The position numbers were made by a program, and so were the translations under genes. A stretch of 6,646 nt of DNA. Source: Flavobacteriales bacterium UBA2426. GTDB lineage: Bacteria > Bacteroidota > Bacteroidia > Flavobacteriales_F > PHOS-HE28. Under the pieces are notes generated by a model that was not told where the DNA came from, searched no databases, and saw only the letters and a program-made list of their open reading frames with translations. This document shows positions 1 through 5,435 of the stretch, piece by piece (positions within the stretch are counted from its first letter, which is position 1; every line of letters begins with the position of its first letter). The DNA lies in contig DDRC01000180.1 in assembly GCA_002342985.1 (NCBI GenBank), forward strand, positions 1 to 6,646. The letters run 5' to 3'.

Positions 1-294
1 GCCGACATCTTCCTGGGCGTGCCCTTCAACATCGCCAGCTACGCCTTGCTCACGATGATGATGGCCCAGGTCTGCGGCCTGCAGCCGGGCGAGTTCGTGC
101 ACACCTTCGGCGACGTGCACCTCTACAACAACCACCTGGAGCAGGCCCGCCTGCAGCTCACCCGCGAGCCGCGCCCGCTGCCGAGGATGGAGATCGACCC
201 CACGGTGACCGACCTCTTCGCCTTCCGCTACGAGCACTTCGCGCTGAAGGGCTACGACCCGCATCCGCACATCAAGGCCGAAGTGGCGGTATGA
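1..294 (+). CDS. thyA: Thymidylate synthase, C-terminal part (5' end outside window)
   Basis: ThyA converts dUMP to dTMP in the cytoplasm using 5,10-methylene-tetrahydrofolate as both carbon donor and reductant, releasing dihydrofolate. Frame 1 is open from the first base and gives 97 residues that align without gaps to about residues 168-264 of E. coli ThyA (recalled from memory). Visible family motifs are [14 protein letters not shown], whose Asn (window residue 10, E. coli N177) contacts the uracil ring; GDVHLYNNH, whose His40 and Tyr42 match the dUMP-binding H207 and Y209; and REPRPLP, followed by the end [14 protein letters not shown]. The catalytic Cys and the folate-binding N-terminal half lie upstream of the window. 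The stop codon overlaps the folA start as ATGA, so the two genes are probably translationally coupled. Nothing suggests a broken gene; the truncation is only the window edge. Confidence 0.97.
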   Translation, partial: ADIFLGVPFNIASYALLTMMMAQVCGLQPGEFVHTFGDVHLYNNHLEQARLQLTREPRPLPRMEIDPTVTDLFAFRYEHFALKGYDPHPHIKAEVAV

Positions 295-797
295 TCGTCA
301 GCGCCATCGCCGCCGTTGCGGAGAACGGCATCATCGGCCACCAGGGCGACCTGCCGTGGAGCCTGCCGGACGACATGGCCTGGTTCCAGCGCGTGACCAA
401 GGGCCACCACGTGATCACGGGCCGCAAGAACTACGAGAGCATCCCCGTGAAGTACCGCCCGCTGAAGGGCCGCGTGAACCTGGTGGTGAGCCGCAACGCC
501 GCCTATGATGCGCCCGGCGCCGTGGTGGTGCCCAGCATCACGGCGGCGCTGGAGCGGGCGCGCGCGGCCGGCGAAACGGAGGCCTTCCTAATCGGCGGCG
601 GCGAGATCTACCGCGCGGCCTTCGCGCAGGGCCTGGTGCAGCGGCTCTACCTCACGCAGGTGCATGCCCAGGTGCCGGGCGATACGCACTTCCCCGAGGT
701 GGACCCGCGCCACTGGGTGGAGCGCAGCCGCGCGCACCACCCGGCGGACGCCCGCCATGCGCATGCCTTCACCTTCGTTGTGATGGACCGGATCTAA
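291..797 (+). CDS. folA: Dihydrofolate reductase
   Basis: FolA reduces dihydrofolate to tetrahydrofolate with NADPH, regenerating the cofactor oxidised by the upstream ThyA. The 168-residue product is slightly longer than the 159 residues of the E. coli enzyme and spans the whole single-domain fold. Recognisable elements are the N-terminal strand [28 protein letters not shown], with Trp23 and the active-site acid Asp28 (E. coli W22 and D27); the NADPH-binding [20 protein letters not shown]; and [17 protein letters not shown]. Met29 occupies the place of E. coli Leu28. The GRKNYESIP form is, to my recollection, common in Bacteroidota enzymes. The ATG at 291 overlaps the thyA stop by four bases, and the motif spacing from this start fits the family, so the start is firm. 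No Shine-Dalgarno sequence is visible, which suits coupled translation. Confidence 0.97.
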   Translation: MIVSAIAAVAENGIIGHQGDLPWSLPDDMAWFQRVTKGHHVITGRKNYESIPVKYRPLKGRVNLVVSRNAAYDAPGAVVVPSITAALERARAAGETEAFLIGGGEIYRAAFAQGLVQRLYLTQVHAQVPGDTHFPEVDPRHWVERSRAHHPADARHAHAFTFVVMDRI

Positions 798-881
798 ACC
801 CCGGGCACGGTGCTTGCGTCCAAAGGCCGTCACCCCCAACGCCACGACCCCGATGCCCGCGCCCGGCCACGGCGCCACCCC

Positions 882-1676
882 ATGAGCACCCGCATCCTCT
901 ACCTCATCCCCGCCCTCGCCCTCCTCGCCACCGCCTGCCGCAAGGACAAGGAGGACGCCCCCGACATCGACTTCACCTCGGCCAGCGACAACGCGCGCGC
1001 CGAGGACGCATTCAGCGACATGCTGGCCCAGGTGGACAAGGCCGTGGAGGACAACGGCCTGCGCGACCAATGCGACCCCGTGGTGACCTTCGATACCACC
1101 GCCACGCCGCGCACCATCACGCTGGATTTCGGGGATGTGAACTGCACCGCCGCCAACGGGCGCCTGCGCCGCGGCCGGATCCTGGTGAGCTACACCGGCC
1201 GCTACCGCGATGCGGGCACGGTGATCACCATCACCCCGCAGGACTACTACGTGAACAACAACCTGGTCACCGGCACCAAGACGGTGACCAACCTCGGGCT
1301 GGACGCCAACGACCACCTGCACTTCAGCGTGACGGTGAACGGCGCGCTCACCGCCGGCGACGGCAGCTGGACCTCCACCCACCAGGCGCAACGCACCCGC
1401 ACCTGGATCCAGGGCTCCGACACTCCGGCCCTGGCGGATGATGTGTACCTGATCACCGGTGGAGGCAGCGGCGTGAACCGCAACGGCGTGGCCTACGCCA
1501 CCGCCATCACGCAGGCGCTGCGCGTGGCCCTCAACTGCCCCTTCATCACGGCGGGCACCGTATCCATCACACCCGCCAACCGGCCAGCGCGCGTGGTGGA
1601 TTACGGCAATGGCACCTGCGACGGCACCTTCACCGTGACGGTGAACGGCCAGACCTTCACGGTCACCATCGGCTGA
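882..1676 (+). CDS. Putative outer-membrane or periplasmic lipoprotein of unknown function
   Basis: I cannot assign a function. From the ATG at 882 the product has 264 residues. A short basic N-terminus, a hydrophobic stretch (residues 5-18) and ATAC form a plausible type II signal sequence with Cys19 as the lipidated residue, followed by the charged RKDKED. An in-frame GTG at 810 would add 24 arginine-rich residues before the signal peptide, so ATG 882 is preferred. The rest is rich in Thr, Val, Gly and Asn with alternating hydrophobic residues, suggesting beta structure. Four further cysteines fall into two similar modules, Cys64...LDFGDVNCys88 and Cys219...VDYGNGTCys246, near either end of the mature protein. 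Similar Bacteroidota lipoproteins with a DYG(D/N)GTCD ending are familiar to me only as uncharacterised proteins. A strong hairpin follows, so the gene may be transcribed alone or end the thyA-folA unit. Confidence 0.85.
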   Translation: MSTRILYLIPALALLATACRKDKEDAPDIDFTSASDNARAEDAFSDMLAQVDKAVEDNGLRDQCDPVVTFDTTATPRTITLDFGDVNCTAANGRLRRGRILVSYTGRYRDAGTVITITPQDYYVNNNLVTGTKTVTNLGLDANDHLHFSVTVNGALTAGDGSWTSTHQAQRTRTWIQGSDTPALADDVYLITGGGSGVNRNGVAYATAITQALRVALNCPFITAGTVSITPANRPARVVDYGNGTCDGTFTVTVNGQTFTVTIG

Positions 1677-1694
1677 ACGAGGCGCTTTCCGCAG

Positions 1695-1720
1695 AGGGCC
1701 ATCGGGCAACCGGTGGCCCT
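1695..1720 (+). terminator. Hairpin, probable intrinsic terminator after the lipoprotein gene
   Basis: The sequence AGGGCCATCGG-GCAA-CCGGTGGCCCT forms an 11-bp stem with one T-G wobble and a GCAA (GNRA-type) tetraloop, starting 18 nt after the lipoprotein stop. It is followed by TTCGTCATT, which is only modestly T-rich, so this is not a textbook U-tract terminator. Its position between the lipoprotein gene and the kinase gene, and its lack of coding role, favour termination or 3'-end protection. Confidence 0.7.
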
Positions 1721-1811
1721 TCGTCATTCCGGGCGGCGTCAGCGTGCCGAACCGCTCATCCCGCCCCTTGCCGCTCATCACTGTTCGTCCCAATGCCTCT
1801 GGTGGCGGGTC

Positions 1812-1819
1812 TAGCTTCG
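1812..1819 (+). promoter_or_regulatory. Possible -7 element (TAGCTTCG) for the two-component operon
   Basis: TAGCTTCG matches five of the six fixed positions of the Bacteroidota -7 consensus TAnnTTTG and lies 15 nt before the ATG at 1835. A weak -33-like TTCG sits 24 nt upstream (1784-1787), slightly beyond the usual spacing. If this is the promoter, the transcript begins after the alternative ATG at 1793 and favours the 1835 start. Short motifs like this occur by chance, so the call is tentative. Confidence 0.3.
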
Positions 1820-1834
1820 TGCGACAGCTCCGCC

Positions 1835-2959
1835 ATGTCCTACTTCCGTCGCGTGCCCATCCGCTACCGCACGGTGCTCCTCACCGCCGTGGTGCTGGCC
1901 ACGCTCTTCCTCTTCCAGGCCTACATGCACCATTACGTGTACCGGGACCTGAAGGACATGGGCGAGTTCCGCTGGTGGCGCGAGGCCCCCGTGCCCTACC
2001 TCAACTTCTTCTTCTGGGCGCTGCTCTGCCCGCTGGTCTACTCCATCTTCCAGCGGTGGCCCTTCACGGAGCGCCCGCTCTGGCGGGTGCTGCTCATCCA
2101 CCTCGGCCTGGGCCTGCTGATCGCGGGCTTCCACGAGGTGGTCACCTCCTCCATCTACTACGCCATCCTGCAGACGCGCGGCGAATTCGACCTCACCGAC
2201 CCCAAGTACCGCGACTGGGCCTACCACGCCCTGCTGCCGGCCACCTTCACGCGCACCATGGAGTACTGGGTGCTGATGGGCGTGCTGGTGGCGCTTGACG
2301 GAGCCCGCCTGCGCCGCGAGGAGCACGAGCAGCTGCTGCGCCTGCGCAATGAATTGCAGGTGACGCAGCTCAACGCGCTGAAGAAGCAGCTGCAGCCGCA
2401 TTTCCTCTTCAACACGCTGAACACGGTGAGCGCACTGATGGACGAGCACGTGGGCGATGCGCGCAAGGTGCTGAGCCGGCTGGGGCAGCTGCTGCGCGTG
2501 ACGCTCGACCAGTCACGGCGTGACCGGGTTCCCCTGGAGCAGGAGGTCGATTACATACGCAACTACCTCGACATCGAGAGCATCCGCTTCCGCGACCGCC
2601 TGCGCGTGACCTACGATGTGCCGCAGCCGCTGCTGGGCGCGCAGGTGCCCAGCCTGGTGCTGCAGCCGCTGGTGGAGAATGCCATCAAGCACGGCCCCGA
2701 TGCGACGGAAGAGCGCGTGGAGGTGCGGATCAGGGCTGAACGGTTGGACGGGCGGCTGGCCCTGGAGGTGCGAGACAACGGAAAGGGCTGCAAGGATGTC
2801 CATAACGCGATGGCCAACGGCGGCATCGGCCTGCGCAACGTGAGCGAGCGCATCAAGCTCCTCTACGGCGACGGCGGTTCGCTCACCATCACCTCCCCCA
2901 ACGGCCGGGGGTTCTCGGCCACTGTCCTGATCCCCTACGAACACGACACGTCAACCTAA
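1835..2959 (+). CDS. LytS-type membrane sensor histidine kinase
   Basis: This is a sensor kinase that autophosphorylates on histidine and should pass phosphate to the LytTR regulator encoded 11 bp downstream. From ATG 1835 it has 374 residues. Four hydrophobic segments (about 13-30, 55-72, 83-112 and 130-154) form a membrane domain without a large extracellular sensor. A charged, coiled-coil-like linker (about 157-186) leads to the His_kinase box LKKQLQPHFLFNTLN with phospho-acceptor His189. The HATPase_c part shows PLVENAIKHG (Asn282), DNGKG (Asp314) and GGIGLRNVSERIKLLYG. An in-frame ATG at 1793 would add 14 residues ending in CDSSA. I prefer 1835 because it puts a normal basic stretch (FRRVPIRYR) just before the first membrane segment and because a promoter-like box lies between the two ATGs. 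The family is certain; the stimulus is unknown. Confidence 0.93.
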   Translation: MSYFRRVPIRYRTVLLTAVVLATLFLFQAYMHHYVYRDLKDMGEFRWWREAPVPYLNFFFWALLCPLVYSIFQRWPFTERPLWRVLLIHLGLGLLIAGFHEVVTSSIYYAILQTRGEFDLTDPKYRDWAYHALLPATFTRTMEYWVLMGVLVALDGARLRREEHEQLLRLRNELQVTQLNALKKQLQPHFLFNTLNTVSALMDEHVGDARKVLSRLGQLLRVTLDQSRRDRVPLEQEVDYIRNYLDIESIRFRDRLRVTYDVPQPLLGAQVPSLVLQPLVENAIKHGPDATEERVEVRIRAERLDGRLALEVRDNGKGCKDVHNAMANGGIGLRNVSERIKLLYGDGGSLTITSPNGRGFSATVLIPYEHDTST

Positions 2960-2970
2960 GCGTAACTCCC

Positions 2971-3747
2971 ATGAAGCACATCCGCACCCTCATCGTCGAT
3001 GACGAGCCCGCCGCCCGCGCCCGCCTGGCCAAGCTCCTGGCGCAGGACACCGAGGTGGAGCTGATCGGCGAATGCCGCAACGGCCAGGAGGCCGTGGAAG
3101 CCGTGCAGAAGCACCGGCCCGACCTGCTCTTCCTCGACGTGCAGATGCCCTCGCTCAACGGGCTGGAGACCGTGGACCGCATCGCCGGCGACCGCATGCC
3201 CTTCGTGGTCTTCGTCACCGCCCACGACCGCTACGCACTCAAGGCCTTCGACGTGAACGCCGTGGACTACCTGCTGAAGCCCTATGACGACGACCGCTTC
3301 TTCGCCTCCCTGGAGAAGGCCAAGCGGCACATCGACATGCGCATGAGCGACAAGCTGACCGGCAAGCTCATGGACCTGGTGCGCGAGCACATGCACGCGC
3401 GCAGCGAGTTCACCGAGGTCTTCACCATCCGCGACAAGGGGCGGGAGCACAAGGTGAGCGTGGCCGACATCCATTTCCTGCGGGCCGAGGGCAACTACAT
3501 CAACCTGCAGCTGAAGGACCGGCACTACCTGTACCGGATGACGATGAACGCGGTGGAGACCGAGCTCGACCCGCAGCGCTTCCTGCGGATCCACCGCAGC
3601 TACATCGTGAACCGGGCCCACGTCCGCGCCGCCCGGTACAGCGGGAACAACGAGTTCATCTTCTCCATGGAGACGGGCGACCGCATCGTGAGCGGCCGCA
3701 GCTACAAGGAACCGATCGCCCGGGCCCTGCAGGACCAGGCGGTCTGA
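2971..3747 (+). CDS. LytTR-family response regulator
   Basis: This is a DNA-binding transcription regulator of the LytR/AlgR type and almost certainly the partner of the adjacent kinase. It has 258 residues, typical for the family. The receiver domain (about 4-118) carries the acidic pocket Asp10/Asp11, the phospho-acceptor Asp56 in FLDVQMPSLNG, Thr83 in FVTAHDRYALKAFD and Lys103 in YLLKPYDDDRF, so all conserved phosphorylation residues are present. A helical linker (about 109-145) leads to the LytTR domain (about 147-254), with VSVADIHFLRAEGNYINLQL, FLRIHRSYIVN and the C-terminal ISGRSYKEPI-like segment (IVSGRSYKEPIARAL). The start at 2971 gives the standard MKHIRTLIVDDEP N-terminus. The 11-bp gap to the kinase stop indicates co-transcription. 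No LytTR binding site could be identified with confidence in the window, so autoregulation or control of the downstream genes is unproven. Confidence 0.96.
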   Translation: MKHIRTLIVDDEPAARARLAKLLAQDTEVELIGECRNGQEAVEAVQKHRPDLLFLDVQMPSLNGLETVDRIAGDRMPFVVFVTAHDRYALKAFDVNAVDYLLKPYDDDRFFASLEKAKRHIDMRMSDKLTGKLMDLVREHMHARSEFTEVFTIRDKGREHKVSVADIHFLRAEGNYINLQLKDRHYLYRMTMNAVETELDPQRFLRIHRSYIVNRAHVRAARYSGNNEFIFSMETGDRIVSGRSYKEPIARALQDQAV

Positions 3748-3780
3748 CCTGGGGGGCTTCCGCCGTACGGCTCGTTTCCC

Positions 3781-3788
3781 TAGTTTCA
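3781..3788 (+). promoter_or_regulatory. Weak possible -7 element (TAGTTTCA) before the membrane glycosyltransferase
   Basis: TAGTTTCA matches four of the six fixed positions of TAnnTTTG and ends 14 nt before the GTG start at 3803. No clear -33 element is seen. The 55-bp gap after the response regulator has no strong terminator, so this gene could instead be read through from the kinase-regulator operon. Confidence 0.18.
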
Positions 3789-3802
3789 CGGTCCTTTTCG
3801 CC

Positions 3803-5419
3803 GTGGAAACCGCACGCCCGAAGTCCCGTACAGCATCGCTCCCCGCAGAAGGGCTGGGCGGAGCCCGTCCGACCGGCGGATCGCAGCCACCGCGCCTGGC
3901 CCGCTGGGCGCCGCTCGTTCTCCTGGCGCTCGTGGCGGTCGTGGCCCTTCCGATCGTGCGCCAGACCCTCGACCTGGGTGATGAAGGCTTCATGGCGCAT
4001 TGCGCCGAGCGTGTGCTGCACGGCCAGCTGCCCCACCGCGACTTCTACTCCCTGCAGGGGCCGCTCTCCGCGATGCTCATGGCGGGCTGGAGCGCCGTCG
4101 CGGGGCTCTCTTTCCTCAAGCTCAGGGTCGCCGGGGTGCTCATCCACGCGGCCATGGTGCTGCTCACCTATGCCATCGCGCGCCGCTTCGCTGGGGCGCC
4201 ATGGGCGTTCGGGGCCGCGGCGGTGGCCGTGCTCGTGGGCCTGCCGCACATGCATTTCGCACCGCTGGCGATCTGGCAGGGGCTGATGCTGAGCCTGCTG
4301 AGCGTGTGGCTGGCCGTCCGCAGCCTGCGCGCCGTGCATGGCGTCCTGGCCTTCGCCTCCGGCGCCGTAGCCGCGCTGAGCATGCTGGTGCGCCATGACC
4401 AAGGCTTCTACATGGCCCTCTCCATCGCCGCGCTCGCCATCGCCCTCCGCTTCGTCCCCGCCTCAAGGCTGGCGCCCGGGCCGAGGTTCCGGCTGGGCAA
4501 CTGGCTTCTCGGCGCTACAGCGGTCGCCCTTCCCGCGCTGCTCTTCTTCTGGACGCAGGGGGCGCTGCCCGCCATGTGGGACCAGCTGGTGCTCTTCCCC
4601 CTCACCCGCTACAGCGCCACCAGCGCCATCCCCATGCCCTCCCTCGGCCAGGAAGGGCCCGCCGGGAGCCTGCTGGCCTTCGTGGTCTTCCGCATCACGC
4701 CGCTGGCGGTGTCCGCCACGCTGGGTCTCGTGGTCTGGCGCGCACGCCGCAAAGGGTATGGCGAGGGCGAGGCCCTTGGCCTGTTCCTCGCGGCATGGTC
4801 CATGCTCATGTATGCGCAGGTGCTGGTGCGGTCCGACCTCCCCCACCTCGTGATCACCCTCCATCCGACACTGGTGCTCCTGGCCTGGTTGCCGGGCTAT
4901 GCGATGCGCGCCCTGGGGCTTGAGGGCGACCGCCATGCGAGGGGCCGATCGCTGATCGCCGCGGGATCGGCTGCCTGCTTCGCCGCCCTGGCGATCGTGG
5001 CGTGGCACATGCTGCTGCCGCCCTTGGAGCGGGACCTGCAACCCCTCCGGGCGGAGCGCGCCGGGCTGCTGGAACGGGCTTCGGAAGCCGATGTCATCGA
5101 CGCCACGGTACGGACCATCCAAGAGCGCACCGGGCCCACCGAGGCCGTCCTCGTGCTCCCCTACCAGCCCGCCTATTACGTGCTCAGCCAACGGCGCAAC
5201 CCCACCCAGTGGGGCTACCACTGGCCCGGGGACCGCACGAATGCGGAGCTGGCACAGATGGTCAGCCAGCTGCAGCAGGACCCGCCTGCGCTGGCGGTGG
5301 TCTTCCACCGCGATAGCACGGCCACCTACTTAGGGCCCGTGGTGCAATGGCTGGAGGCGCACTACGCGCCTGTGGACCCGGCGGCCGACCCGGTGATCTA
5401 CACGCCGCGCGAGCCCTAA
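3803..5419 (+). CDS. Multi-pass membrane protein resembling GT-C / GT39-type glycosyltransferases
   Basis: This is probably a polytopic inner-membrane glycosyltransferase that takes a sugar from a polyprenyl-phosphate donor; donor and acceptor are unknown. It has 538 residues. A 33-residue Arg/Pro-rich cytoplasmic N-terminus precedes roughly 11-13 hydrophobic segments between about residues 35 and 410. The loop after the first segment contains LDLGDEG (Asp60, Glu61), in the position of the acidic catalytic motif of GT-C enzymes, then GQLPHRDFYSLQGPLS, a pattern common in PMT_2-like proteins. VRHDQGFYM (around residue 196) is a later conserved-looking motif. The C-terminal part (about 412-538) is soluble, probably periplasmic, with VLVLPYQPAYYVLSQRRNPTQ, typical of these uncharacterised relatives. 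Translation appears to start at GTG, since no ATG lies in frame before residue 64, beyond the first membrane segment. The next gene begins 16 bp after the stop. Confidence 0.8.
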   Translation: METARPKSRTASLPAEGLGGARPTGGSQPPRLARWAPLVLLALVAVVALPIVRQTLDLGDEGFMAHCAERVLHGQLPHRDFYSLQGPLSAMLMAGWSAVAGLSFLKLRVAGVLIHAAMVLLTYAIARRFAGAPWAFGAAAVAVLVGLPHMHFAPLAIWQGLMLSLLSVWLAVRSLRAVHGVLAFASGAVAALSMLVRHDQGFYMALSIAALAIALRFVPASRLAPGPRFRLGNWLLGATAVALPALLFFWTQGALPAMWDQLVLFPLTRYSATSAIPMPSLGQEGPAGSLLAFVVFRITPLAVSATLGLVVWRARRKGYGEGEALGLFLAAWSMLMYAQVLVRSDLPHLVITLHPTLVLLAWLPGYAMRALGLEGDRHARGRSLIAAGSAACFAALAIVAWHMLLPPLERDLQPLRAERAGLLERASEADVIDATVRTIQERTGPTEAVLVLPYQPAYYVLSQRRNPTQWGYHWPGDRTNAELAQMVSQLQQDPPALAVVFHRDSTATYLGPVVQWLEAHYAPVDPAADPVIYTPREP

Positions 5420-5422
5420 GGG

Positions 5423-5430
5423 TACCTTCG
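5423..5430 (+). promoter_or_regulatory. Possible -7 element (TACCTTCG) just before the deacetylase start
   Basis: TACCTTCG matches five of the six fixed positions of the Bacteroidota TAnnTTTG element. It begins 3 nt after the glycosyltransferase stop and ends 5 nt before the deacetylase ATG, so a transcript from it would have almost no leader. No good -33 element is seen upstream, and read-through from the preceding gene is equally possible. Confidence 0.3.
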
Positions 5431-5435
5431 GGGCC

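Noticed and set aside
810..881. GTG at 810 as the lipoprotein start
   Set aside because: It would put 24 Arg/Pro-rich residues before a well-formed lipoprotein signal peptide; ATG 882 places the signal at the N-terminus.
588..1793. Long minus-strand open frame (401 codons) opposite folA and the lipoprotein gene
   Set aside because: It lies opposite two well-supported genes, its product is low-complexity Gly/Ala/Val/His/Arg with no recognisable motif, and long antisense frames are expected in DNA with strong G/C-ending codon bias.
1793..1834. ATG at 1793 as the kinase start
   Set aside because: It is in frame and cannot be excluded, but it adds 14 residues without family resemblance and lies upstream of the promoter-like box at 1812.
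1744..2298. Plus-strand frame overlapping the kinase N-terminus
   Set aside because: It is an out-of-frame shadow, rich in Pro, Arg, His and Leu, over a gene whose membrane segments are convincing.
3762..3771. Palindrome GCCGTACGGC after the response regulator, considered as terminator or operator
   Set aside because: It has no room for a loop beyond a 3-bp stem, no T-tract follows, and a single 10-bp palindrome in GC-rich DNA is weak evidence for a binding site.
2956..3993. Minus-strand open frame (345 codons) opposite the response regulator
   Set aside because: It is a shadow of a gene with every family motif intact; its translation is His/Val/Gly-rich and resembles no family.
4463..5308. 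Minus-strand open frame opposite the membrane glycosyltransferase
   Set aside because: The composition is typical of an antisense shadow, and the + strand product has coherent membrane segments and GT-C motifs.
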